64,000 nucleotides of DNA from assembly GCA_949317995.1 (NCBI GenBank), contig OX439036.1, positions 26,309,854-26,373,853 of the forward strand. Direction: 5' to 3'. Origin of the DNA: Acholoe squamosa. Lineage: Eukaryota > Annelida > Polychaeta > Phyllodocida > Polynoidae. Positions 22,380 through 35,500 of this stretch are shown piece after piece. Numbering within the stretch: position 1 is the first letter of the stretch; every line of letters begins with the position of its first letter. The notes under the pieces were generated by a model. The model saw only the letters and a program-made list of their open reading frames with translations, had not been told where the DNA came from and made no database searches. A program made the translations under genes and the position numbers.

Positions 22380-22700
22380 TTCCATGGAGAATGGAATGGA
22401 ATATGAAGCGGCATGCTCCATGGTGTTTAATGGGGCATGGAGCTCCATGCTTCATAATATTCCTAGCTCCAAAGAGTGCCATGCTCCATGGTGGGACATG
22501 TCCCATATAGCTCCATGGTGCACCATTCCCATTGTGCTCTATGTTGCATTAGAGCTCCATGTTGCATAGAGCTCCATGTGGCTCTAGCCTCAATAGTGGT
22601 CCATGTTGCTAGACTTAGAGCTCCATTGTTCATATAGCTACATGGTACATGTTCCATGGAGCTCCTTGCTATAGTGCGCCATACATAACAGTGCTCCATT
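22380..22700. repeat. Degenerate palindromic repeat based on GGAGCTCCATG
   Basis: Many copies of gagctccatg and its complement catggagctc occur at irregular spacing over about 320 bp, mixed with gctccatg and catgttgcat variants. The spacing is not constant, so it is a decayed cluster, not a clean satellite. Confidence 0.6.
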
Positions 22701-23386
22701 TAGTTGACTATTATGTATGTAGAGAAATATAAGCATATCTTTCTGCTTTGGCATAGTGGGTTTCTTAAGTATAACCATAGCTATACACATAAGATTTACC
22801 AAAGTGGATTTTCGAAGTTAGTATATATAAGGCACCTGAGGTTATATATAGACAAGAAATTCACTTCCAGGGCTCAGTACTTTATGACCACAGAAATTTG
22901 ACTCATAACCTACTCAGTTCGCTCAATTTAAAAACATGAATTTAGGGAATCTAAGAGGTACTAAAGTCGAATTGTCTATGTATGTGTATGATATTAAGTC
23001 GTGATGTCGATATGGGCACACCACCTGTCGCCACAATGTATACATGGATAGAGAGAACTATCAGCCATACAGCGAGCATTAATTGTTGGTGGAGATTTAA
23101 TAGGACAAACTGACATTTATGGCGCAATAACTGAGTTAGATACAGGTTGAGCACATGGGTGTGGAGTGGCAGAAATATGCAGTTAACAATACAAGCTGTG
23201 CTGGTGTGAACCAGCCATTTTCATTTGTGCAAGTCTAGGGACTTAATGTGTGCTATACACCAAGGGCTGGAATAGAGTGTGTCACAGTACGCAATGTAAG
23301 AAAATTACCCTTTATAATTGGCTATCATGGGTGCGGTCTATTCCAGAAATCTTTGAATAATTTATAAGTTATCCTATATATTTCAG

Positions 23387-23535
23387 ATTCCGAGTACAAG
23401 AAGAAGTCTCGGGGCTATACAACCACAGAGAAGAGCCTGTGTGCGGTGGTCGTCATCTTTATTGTACTTTGTATTGTGTTAGCTGCTCTCCTTGTCACAC
23501 AGTTTGTCCTCAGGGTCGGTGCCTTGAGGAAAGAG
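23387..23535 (+). CDS. M13 peptidase exon with transmembrane anchor
   Basis: After tttcag the exon completes a split codon and reads [15 protein letters not shown], then a hydrophobic segment of about 24 residues ([17 protein letters not shown]), then a donor gtgagt. Basic residues before the hydrophobic stretch predict the N-terminus in the cytosol (type II). It ends on a full codon. Confidence 0.85.
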
Positions 23536-26500
23536 GTGAGTACAACATGGGTCTGTTGGAAGCATATGGTAATAGAGTTCAGGAATAGAATGTGTCATTT
23601 GAACTTGAAACATGGGCAAAGCTAATGAGATCACAGAGAAGAGGTATACAATATATTGTGTACATATCCGATTTCAGATTTTTTTGGGGGGGAGACAAGG
23701 TCTTGCATTAAGCACTGTCCTATAATTGCTAACTCATTAACTACTGATGATGCTAATTGGCATCACATGGCCAAAAGCAGACGATGCCAATTGGCATCAC
23801 GTGGCCAACAAATGATGATGCCATTTGGCATCATTTTGAAAAGTACAATACTGTTCATGTTTTGAGAGAAATAATGCTCCGATTTGCATATTTCTTTCAC
23901 AAGTTATAGATGAGATAGGTTCCTTCCTAACCAAGTTTGTAATTTGGTCATATTATTATGATATATCCTGGCATTGATTATCTAGGCTTATACTGTTATG
24001 ACAGGTATGTAGCCCCGTTTTCTAGAGACATGGCAAGCTAGGATAGCAGCAGTTTATGATGTGGGTGGGGTTTTGGGCCCGTAGAAAATGAGTCCATATA
24101 TCACAAGTAATTTACCACTGCCAAAGTACATGCCTCCCCAGGCAGCTCAAAGTGGTCACTTCTCACTCATTCATATAAAACCAGGATTTTACTATTATAA
24201 ACATTTTGGACAATGATATGTACGTGTAGTATGAAACCATAGCTTTCCATTTAGTGTATGCAAAAAAAATTCCATAAATGGAAGATTAGTCTCAGCCTTT
24301 TGTAGTTTTTTTTACAATGAATTGAGAATTTCTATGTGTATCTTCAGAATTTTTCATAAACCTTGACTTACATCTCTGAGTCTGAGTACTCCGTAGACAC
24401 TCTGAGGGAACCTCAGAGACCAAGTGTGTCTGTTGTAGTCTGTTTGGTCAGCCAATCTGGCAGAGTGGCCATTTCTCACAGAAGTACTTACTGTTCAGGT
24501 CCAATGCTTCCACCAACACTTCTCTCAATGTATATCCAAAGATTCACAATACACAAAGCACTTGAAATACTTGTGATAATTAATAATCCAGGTGATTTTC
24601 AAATCTCCCTCCCTAACTCCAAATCATTGTCGGCCATCTTGAAGCCAGGTGTAGCCACCTAGTGCCAAAAAGACTACACTATTCTTGGTTGGTTAGCCCT
24701 ATGTTACAAGAGCAGTCCAACACCAGGTAGCACCCCTAGCATGTTGACAATGGAGGCCATTGAGGTAGTGATATCTAAGCTCAAGATAAACACGTCAGAT
24801 TTATTGGATATATCTCATGTTTCAGTCAATATAAGCTGATGTACATGACAAGTACATGTTTGTGAATAGGAGGGACAATTTCCAGGAACTGAAAGTGAGT
24901 ACTTAGTTCAGACTAGCCATGTGTTTGTGCCACTATAGACTGGTATACATCTTGGATCCTGCCTGTGAGCAGGCAGGTATTTCGGCCTAAGTCTGAGGAG
25001 AGAGGAAAAAAGCTAAATGTCTGTGCCCAGTGAGCGCAGACTGGTCACCCTACACTGATCACCAGTTTCCCAAAATCGGCATTCGGCATTTTACCCAGAC
25101 CTAGACCCCGCCTTCCCCCTGCCGCATGACGTCATTTATGGACGGCCCCTTATCATGATTTAATTCATAATTCATAAGTGTGAAAGTAATGAGAGGCCTG
25201 TTATCTCCTTGTGACAGACATGTACGAGTCCTACATGTGTGACAGTAGCTGGGGGGATCCTGTCCAAGATGGACCTGAGTGTGGAGCCCTGTACAGACTT
25301 CTACAAGTACACCTGTGGAACCTGGTTAGATAATATTATTCTGCCACCTGAGAAGTCCAGGTACAGCATGTTTACTGATGCCTATGAGCGTAACACTGCC
25401 AGGGTCAGGCAGGTAGGTACACAGTCATCATACTCTACTCTTGATTAAACCTTTTTTTCTAAAATTATATAATTTAGATGGTAATATACCAAAATGTGAA
25501 AGGAGGTCGAAATATTCTTGGGAAATACTGGAATTGAGACTTTAAGGAATTACAAAGGGCTGTTTACAGAAATGAATGATTTGAGTTGTAGTTTCCTTTT
25601 CCTCTGTTTAAGCCTAAATAATTATCTAAGTGTGATGGTAAAACCAACACAATTTTATATACCAAGAGCTATGATACCAGTGTAGTGGTTCGTCTCATTA
25701 AGTTAGATTAAATCATAACGAAGAGAGAGAAAGTTTCCGGGTAGGCAACCGAGCTTTTATTTCATAGCTTATGTTACATACGATCACAGCCTCAGAGGAC
25801 TACATGCTACTAGGGCATTCGGTTACCCTTTCGGGTAACGACCTGGTTGAGCAGTGGGTAGAACCACTACTGAAGAACATGGGGTTAGAACCAGCCTTAT
25901 ATAGGGGAAAAGCCCGCGAAACTCAGACCGGCCACGTGACGTGTGGCGGATGAGTGGTAGGCCCCCTGGTGTAATGGATATGAACCCAGAGGCAGGTGCT
26001 GCCACCTGCCATCCGGATTCCCCCACTACACCCGAAGACCTAGGTCTGAGTCCCACGGGTACATGAACGTAAAGTGTAAATACCATACCCCTACACTGCC
26101 CCCCTTAGACAATAACTTGGGGGTAATTAAACCGCAGTGTATTAATAACCTAGTAACTGATTGTTTACAATACTAAAAAGGGGTATTAATTACACTTGCT
26201 CGATGTGAAATAGGCTATAGTATGAGACTATCCTATTTCTGAAAAATTATACAATAATAGCATCGAGTATCGTTCATTTCATTTCCACCAGTAGCTATAA
26301 CAACCACAAATGATAAATATAAATATCACAGATTTATATTAACGTTTGACAACAGTAGGGTCCTGAAAAGGACCGGTGGTTGTAAATAATAATCGTATTA
26401 CAGTTATTAAACCCGGAAAAAAATTTCGACTTTTTAAATTAACAACTCTGTCCACCTTTAAACTGAACCGAACAAAAACGATCAGATATGAATAATCATT

Positions 26501-29500
26501 CTGATACCATATGAACACAATAAGGTATTGAACCTGAGTAATATAATATTAACTTTAGAGAAATCCATTGGACCTTCTCCATTTTATAGAAAAATATTTA
26601 TATAATTGAGACGCAGCTCAATTTATACCTTAGTGTTTTATATTTACAAACTACAGAAGAAGTATAGTCTCTTAATATATTGAGACCAGGAATGACCTAT
26701 ATAGACATTTATAGGTCTAGTACTACCTTAAATAACTTTTAGGATACGCAGATCCAGTATATTTATAGGTAAGTACCTTTATACAATAATATACCTTTAT
26801 AAAAGATATTAGAGTCATAAATACAATGTTATATGCAATATAATATTATCAACAAAGTTACGTGTTTCTGTGGTTGGAGAATATACGTGGAGTCGGATGC
26901 TGCTGATGTCTTGGTATGGGCGAGCTGAACCCTGATGCCTGAAGTGCTATAGAAGAATATGTTGATGGGCGTAGCTAAACCCTGTTGCCTGTAGTGCTAG
27001 CTGACAAGTAGTAGTAGTAAATCCGGTTGTAGTTTAGAGTCCATATTAACGTATTCCGGTATTAAAGGTCCATAGTTCAATAAGCATTCGTACTCCTTCT
27101 CCAAAGTGACTTGTTTTTTTTGTTTCTTTTTTTTCTTCTGCTTCCGGATTAGGCTACAGTTTTGTACCCGAATCGATGCGGGTTGGATAAAAAAATAATT
27201 TCTCATCCAACAATACATAGGTAATAACACCTCGGGACACACAATTATGTCCGACCTTCATGCAACAGTTTTCACTGTTCCATGTTCTCCTCGGGTGGCT
27301 GGTTTGGACCCGGTTGTTGAGCCTGTGGCTGAACAAGAGAGTCTACACCAGCTCCATCCGTAGGTGCAGCCAATGCGGGGACAGCTGGTGTTAGTTTCAC
27401 CTTCTGGCGTGCTTCGAACAAGCTCAAAGCATGTCCAGGTGTGCCGTCCCAGTTATCCATAATAACTCCAAAAACCTTGAAGAACTTTTGTTGGTTCTTC
27501 ATGTTCGTTGCCCGTTCTAGGTCGAGCATCTGAGAAGCTGTTTCCTTCTCGGATAAGGCTTCTTGCCGCAGATTAGCAGCTTCCTGCTTCTCTTTGGCAA
27601 CATCCGCCTTTATCTGAGTAGAGATCCGGTTGATCTCTTACTTCTGGATCGCATCTATACACTGGAGAGTGCTCGACACGGTCCGACGGTACATATCCAA
27701 ATGGAGGTTTTCCAGGTGGTGCTGTAACGTCTCAAATTGCTTGCTTTGAATAGTGCAAGACAATTTGTCTTCCTTCTTGAAGAAGGTCTCCACTGTCTGG
27801 ATCACCTTAGGCCGATGAACCACAGCACCAGGTGGGGGTACCTGACCCTGAGGCTTCGGCTGTGCACCAGACCCACTCGCAGTGACAGCTACATGCGTAT
27901 GCGAAGAAGCAACCGCAGTAGTAGCCACACTAGCGGTGGTCATAGGAGGGCCTTGGTTTGGTAGTCCCTGGGCCAGGGGCAACGGCGACAATTCCCTTCT
28001 AAGGTCTGTGACAGTCAACAATGGTGCGGGTGGACGTTGTCTCACCACAGCACTCATTGTTGGTCATGGAGCTTGACCTCCTCCTGTCGGCAGTTCCTGC
28101 TTGACCCTCCCGTACTGATCAAAGATTTGCATCTCTGGTCCGGGTGGGCCCATAGCAGGGTACTGCTTCGGGTCTCTGACATTCAAAGGCGCGTGCTTCC
28201 GGGAGGATTGACCACCTGGTCCACTGACACCAAAGAATGTCGGGTTCTGTGCACCACCTCGTGGGGCTGGTGCTCGTCCATAATTCGAAGGAGTTCCAGT
28301 AGGAGACGGAAGATGTGGCTTCTTCCTTCCCCCATTCGCCTGCCTCTCCAGCGCCTCCAGTGGTGACCTGGCTCGGCTTGGAGATTCGAACGCCTGTCTC
28401 TTTCTATCTGCCACAGAGGGTCCCTGACGGTAGTCCCTGAGGCTTCGGACTTGTTCTCCGGATGGAGTTACATAAGCCCCACCCCGGCGGCGGGCCTTAT
28501 TGCTTCTCCATTCGTTTAACAAATCATACTCCTCTTGGGCTTACTCTAATTTGCCAGACCCGGGAGTCTGGGCAAACCGAGCCTTCAGCTTCTGGTTAGT
28601 ACCAGGAACCGTTGGCGCAAACTGCTTCGTACTCGGTGTGAGAGAAGCAAGTTTCTCGGCATTGAGGCCCTTAAGGTTGCCATAGAGTTCAGAGTGAATT
28701 TTCATCACTCTGTCTATGGCTGCCTCCAGGCCTTCTCCATGCGAAGTAACATAGTGCCGGACCATGTCTCCGCGTCGGGGAGTGACACATCCTGCGCATT
28801 TAGCACATTTCTTGCCAACCTCCCGGTCGCAGACATATTCCGGCCTCTGGTGCATATGAACCTCCACGGGATGACGAAGGAACTCGTCTTTCTCGATGAA
28901 GAATTCAACCTCACCTTCACTTTGAGTACATCGTTGAAAGGGACAATCCTTATGATCCTCCCCGTAGTACTCATCCAGAGCAAACTTTAGTTTGCCCTTC
29001 TGGTCATAATTGTACAGACCATTGGGTGAATTCTTAACGAATTCCCAATAAATCCAGTACATATTGGCCGGTTTCTATCGGAGAGCTTCTTACGAAGCCA
29101 CTCCTCCATGTCTTCACGCCTCTCACAGGTGATCCGAGGGGGTAGTCTCCATACGGATTTTCTCCCCTTCAGGTGTCCCCTGTGTAGAGGAATGAAGTCG
29201 GCAAAGTTGCTATTGGCATTTTCCCAGATAGCAGCCTCTTGCTCGTCGGTCGGAGTGACATCCACAACTGGGTCAACCGGCTCCTCTCCCTCCGGGTCGG
29301 ATGGTACATCCACGGGTTGTTGACCCGCGAGAACCTGGGCTGCGGCATCTTGAGCGTCTCCACTCAAATCGGCCATCACGTTGTGTAGCTTGACGATTGG
29401 CACACCGAGCTCAACTTTTACAGTTGAGACAGCCTGTTCAGCTTCTGGAGTTTCAGCTTGAACGTCTACCTCGATAGGTTCAGGTTTACGTTGGTCAACC

Positions 29501-32500
29501 TTCTTATTCCGTCTGCGGGATCTGCCGTTAGTAGAAGTGCCAGGCTCGGATGCGTCTGTCTCGTTGCCGGAGACATCCGAAGCCTTAGCTCCCTTCTTAT
29601 TGGCCGAGCGTGGGGACACCCGACGGGTTCGGGTACTGTCGGCCACACTCGTGCTGGTAGAGGGTTCGGTTCCTGACCGCTTCCCTTTACCCTTACCTTT
29701 AGTGGGGTTTCCTTAACCCTTTCCACTAGCTGTTTTCCCTATCGTCTGTTCAGTCTTTGTAGGGGTAGACTGAGCAGCTTTAGGGGAACCATCTGCACCA
29801 GGTGGAACCTTCTCAGGTACTTCTGCCGCGTCTCCCAAAGTAGGAGCTTCAGCAGGAGACATGAGACGCTCCATCCGATCGGCCATTTTGGCTGTTACCT
29901 GCACGGGTGTGGGCCCGGGTACTAGTTCCGGGTGCGCCAGTGCATACTGCCTCTCCAATAGACGTACCACGAGGTCTTGTATTACCCCGAGTCTGTCTAG
30001 TGGAGACACACCAATCCGGGCCTCCTCTGCCTCAATGGTTTGAGACGTAATGGGGACCCCTGGACAGTAATCCACAACAGTGTTACCTGCTGCTTCATAC
30101 TCCTCCGCTGTTCCTAACATTAGGATCTGGTCTCTATCTATGTACCTAGAGACCTCATCTGCCTTGACACCGGTGTAACCCGTCTTGTCAGACACATAGG
30201 AAGGCCTAAAGAAGGTATTCCTCCGGAAAGCCATTTCTGCGTCCCAGACGGCTTTACGAAACCATAAATGGACTACCAGTCCTTTGGCCATCTGATGGTA
30301 ATCCATCAACCAGGCTTCCGAAAAGGTATTAGCCCATTGCGGATGAGCACATTCCCAGATTGCATTGACAACATGCTCGTCAACCTCTCTGGGCGTCCCA
30401 TAACAGGTGGGTATCAGCATTTCCTCGGAAATAGCTAACATCCGTCCGTCATAGGGACCGGCTACATCGTGCCATTCGGGACTGTCTGGTAGGGGCAGCT
30501 CCAGGTACATTGGCCTGTCAACTGGAGAAGCAGGTCCCAAAGCACCGGATGAGGTACTCCCACCCAGACGGCAGTTGAGGGGGAGGTGGCATTAGAGCTC
30601 TGTCGTGAGACTGAACTCCTGCCGGCTCTCCACTCAAGCCTTCGGATGGAGGGGGTACATAAGGCTCACCTACATCAATTCCTTGCCGAACACCTTGGCG
30701 TTCTGGACTCACTTGTCTGGAGTTATCGGATGCGTCATAGAACGATTCTACGTCGCTATCGTCTACTCCAGAGAAGTACTGATTCATCTGTTGATCCATC
30801 TGATCACAATCAGCATCGTACTGCTGATCGTCGTATGTATAAGTGGGACTCGGGGGAGAACCACTTCCATACTCCGGCGAGGTGCTGGCACCGGCACCAC
30901 CGCCAAGGCGGACGGCCTCTTCTGCCATCAACAGAAGTGGCTGTTCGGGGATTTAAATATCCCAATCCACCGGATAAGCAGTTAAGACTGCTTACCCAGT
31001 GAAAGGCGGGTGCCTTTTAACGAGGGCACACCTCGAAACACTGCTGTCTTAGGCTATCAAACTCCAAAAAGAGTAAGACCACCCTCGGCCACGTCTTCTT
31101 CCTTCGCAGGAATAAGACAATATGGCGGGATACTCGAACTTGAATCGCTGCGCATGATCAAACCTCACGTGACCATTCGAAAATGGGTCAACAACTTTCC
31201 CGCGTGCCCTTAATTAGGTCACGCGCCCTTACATAAAAACAATACAATACCCGATCGGTCGTCTGTCCGTACTTAGGTCTCAACCATGACAACTCGCTAG
31301 GTATTATGGAGTTTATGGATAGCATAGGCATATCCACCAGATTATCCGTCCAAAACCGTGGGTACATTGTCATAGGACCTTTTCCAGAAACTCATGACCG
31401 GCTCAAATATACATTGAACAAGGTTACAACATATAACGGTACACAGTACAGGACAACACACTCGTTGTGTTAACCCATTAAGGCCTGATGTTGAGAATAC
31501 TCAACAACCATGTAGGGGCGGATGTTGAGTATTTTCAACACCATGTAGGGCCTGATGTTGAGTATAATCGACATAGATATATAATGTGGTAGCCATGTTT
31601 GGAAATTTAAGATAGGCTTAAGTGGATTGCTATATTTGGTATGATGGTGTTAATTACCTATTTTGGGGCCGAGGAATTCGAATATGAGAAGTTAACAGTG
31701 ATAAAAACATTGTAAAATGGTTGAAAATGATATCAAAGTCATTGAAAGTGTAATATACCTTGAACCCTCCCGCCCCCTGGTAAATGGACTGATCAAAATT
31801 CAGTCCCCTAGTCTTTCAAAGTACTCTCATAGCCAGCCCTTAATGGGTTAACAGGCTAGGTTACGGCAGTCTTTAGCAACCTTGGACTGCGTCTAAGAGG
31901 TTTTGAGGCCTCCTTTATTGACCTGGTATCCATAAGAGCCTTTTCCAAGGTCTTCTTAGCCTTAGAAGGACCTTTCCTCTTATTTTTACCTGCGCCTGCC
32001 GAGACTTTTTGTATCTTCCCCTGTTTTCCGGATGTTACGACAGGGGGCACCACCCTCTTCGGGTCTGCAATCTTCCGTGGCCGCCCGGGTCCTCGCTTTC
32101 GGGTCGGTACCACTTTGAGTTGCTTAACACAACTTTGTTCCATTACTTCCAATAGACCATCGCCGTACATTTCGGTGGAGGTATCCCTCCCCCTCCATGG
32201 GCGTAGTCTCGCTACATTTGACTTGTAACATTTACCAAGCTGTGATTTAATAATCATTGTGCAATCACTAATAACCTGAGTTATAGTGAAAGGTCCATCC
32301 CAATTGCTGGCTAATTTCAGGTTGGCCAGAGGTTGGTGTAGACGCAATACTCTATCCCCTAGATTAAAAAATCTAGCTTTTAGACCTGTGTCATAGCCAA
32401 CTTTCTGCCAACGCGCAGTTTTCTGCAACTCATCTCTAACCCTCTCATAGGCTTGTTTGAAATTATCTCGTAAAGATTCTACAAACATCACCTGGCAAGG

Positions 32501-35500
32501 GGTTTCCGGATTCATTCTTATTACGCCAAACACCAGATCTGCTGTCATAATCAAATCCTCTCCAAAAACGAGGAGATTAGGAGAACAGTTTGTGCTCGAG
32601 TGTACCGTGCCATTATAAGCATGTACCACGAATTCACATTGTTCATCCCAATCGTCCATTTGCTCATTTACTAGAGACTTCAATACTTGGATCAGAGTCC
32701 TATTGAATCTCTCTACTTGTCCATCACTCTGTGGCCTGTAGGGATTAGTTCTTGTCTTGCAAATTGCCAGACAATTACACATCTCCTGCCACAGACTAGA
32801 CTCAAATTCTCTGCCCTGGTCACTATGTAACATGAGTGGGACACCTAGGTGCAACACCCACCCTTTTACAAAGGCCATAGCGCAAGTAACAGCCTTATGA
32901 TCCGGTAAAGGAAACACTCGGGTGTACTTGGTATAATAATCTGACACGACCATCATACACGTGTTGACACTAGGAGTGGGGGGAATCCCACTAATAATGT
33001 CAACAGCTATTCTAGCAAACCTTACACCAAACAGTTCCTGGTTTGTTCTTATAGCATTCGGGACAGGTCTCTACCCATCGGGTGAGATCTGTACTCATGC
33101 CAGGCCAATAGTATCGTCTGGTTAGACGTTCTAGAGACCGTTTCTTTCCAAAGTGTCCACTAGTTCTATGCCTGTGACAGAAATACATAATATTTCGTCG
33201 CATAGCACTAGGTATGACAACTTGCAAGGTTTTCTTCCATCGAAATAGAATACCATTCCGGACTTCCAGCTCGGCCCATTGGGCTAGGAATCGTCTCATC
33301 TCTCTGTTCTCCAATGACACGTCGGGTCTTGGAGGGCAGATCCCCTGGTTAAGGAACTTAATCAAACGTGATGTGACTGCATCAGATTCCTGGAACTGTT
33401 GGATGGTCTCCAAGGACCAGTTCAAAACATGTTCCGGTTGGGTTTCGAAAGGAACTCGAACCCCTGCCAACACAGCATTGTGTGCTCCACAATCAGTGCA
33501 CTCAGCATTTGCACATTTCCTCACTGGAATTCTAGACAAAGCATCTGCATTCAAATGTTTTGCCCCGGCTCGGTGTTCAATCTGGCTGTGATTTAGACCG
33601 AATTCGAATAGGTGCGCTAACCAGCGACCTATCATCCCCTCTGCATCCTTGAAGTTCAATAACCATCTGAGAGAAGAGTGATCAGTCTGTAGAGTGAAAT
33701 CACTTCCCCACAAAAAGTGCTTGAACTTCTTCGTATAGACCACCACAGCCAACAACTCACGTTTAGTTTTACAATAGTTTCTTTGAGATTTACTCAACGT
33801 GTTACTAGAGAAGGCTATAGGAACTTCAACCCCATCCTGCACCTGAGAAAGGGCGGCTCCTATGCTTTCGTTACTAGCATCAGTATCTAGAATGAAATGA
33901 TCATTCTCCGTAGGGTACTTAAACACAGGTGTACTCGCAAATCCTTTATTTTCATAAAGGCCTCGTCTTGCTCGGATCCCCAAGGAAATCGTTCCTTTCT
34001 CACTCCAGGTGTCCAGTGGGACAAACTCTGGATTGGAAAGGCGACCCTTGAATATCCTGGGATAAAGTCCCGGTAATAGGAACAGAATCCAAGAAAGGAT
34101 CTAACTTCTTTCGCATTCGTGGGTGCCTGCCAATTTGACACAGCATCCAGTTTCTCCGGATCGGCTTTAATCCCTTCATTTGAGATTATTCGTCCCAAGT
34201 AATTAATAGATCTTTTAAAAAGATCGCATTTCTTGGGCTTCAGCTTCAAACCATTAGTTATGATCCTTTCCAGAACCATACCTAAATTTTCCAAGCATTC
34301 CTCGTATGTCTTCCCAAAGACTATCACATCATCTAGATAGACGAGACATTTCTTCCATAATAGGTCACTTAATAAAGTTTCCATCATGGCTTCAAATGTC
34401 GCCGGTGCATTGCACAATCCAAACGGCATCACATTATATTGTAATAACCCAATATGACTGGAAAAGGCCGTCTTCTCCATGTCTTTTGGATGCATACCCA
34501 CTTGCCAGTACCCGGATTGTAAGTCTAGAGAGCAATACCATTGCTTACCTCCAAGGGAGTCTATAGTCTCATCAATCCGTGGTAAGGGATATGAATTCTT
34601 CTTGGTCATACCATTCAATTTCCGGTAATCTATGCAAAAACGGATGGTACCATCTTTCTTAGTCACCATGCACACAGGGCTAGACCAAGGACTGGTTGAT
34701 GGAATTATTACATCCTGTTCAAGCATTTTACCTATCTCCTCCTCAGCTACCCTCTTTTTGGCTAGTGGGAGTCTTCTATAAGGAATCTTAAAAGGTTCAT
34801 TCTCACCCGTGTCAATCGTATGCAGTACCTTATCGGTACGCCCCAATTGTTCACTTGGTGCTACAAAAGCTTTACGGTACTTGTATAGCAAGTCAGTTAG
34901 AGCTTCACGTTGTTCATCATTTTCGACATGGCTTTTGGCTACTAGAGTATCTAGTTCCGGACTCCTTTCGGATGAGGAAGGGACTCCGGGTGCCAAAACA
35001 TGTTCACAGTCTTCTACCAGTTCAGAGAGGACAACCGACCCGAGGATTCTGTACGTAGACAGTCTTATTACCGGTATTGGATATAGGAACCACTGTCCAA
35101 GCAGCGTTAGCTACTAGAACGTTGGCGGATTCCAATCCGATACTTGACAACATTGCCATGTCTGGCTCTATAACTCCAGTTTTTCCTGAAAACTGTCTGT
35201 CCGCTCGACATAAGACATCACAGGCTGTGCCTGGTGGTATCTTAACAGTCTGGGCTACACTGGCTACACTGCTCACTTGCCTAAGTACGCATTGTACTTT
35301 GAGATGATACGGGTCTCTCACTTCCAATATTCCCCTCTGGGAATCTAACCTTGCTCCATATAATGCAGCAAAATCCAGACCAAGTATACCATCATCCGCG
35401 ATGTTTGCCACAGTAGGAGTAAGGATGAAGTCCTTATCCTCCTGTAGACTGAATCTCATACATGTTCTACCGAACGTTTGTATCATGCTACCGTCGGCCT

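Larger units (their letters stand above)
16306..23386. other. Noncoding flank, no gene recognised
   Basis: About 7 kb between the LINE and the first recognised peptidase exon. Short open frames here are composition effects; none shows a family motif. It contains a diverged tandem duplication (17020-17230), a CpG-richer stretch with YY1-like sites (17600-18080), an LTR-like block (20198-20683), an (AATC)n tail (21270-21291) and a degenerate palindromic repeat (22380-22700), each listed separately. The peptidase's first exon, promoter and 5' untranslated region may lie in this stretch or beyond the repeats to the left, but I cannot place them. Confidence 0.6.

Noticed and set aside
25771-26086. 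Short frames in the LTRs of element 2, repeated at 38899-39214
   Set aside because: LTR sequence, duplicated with the LTR.
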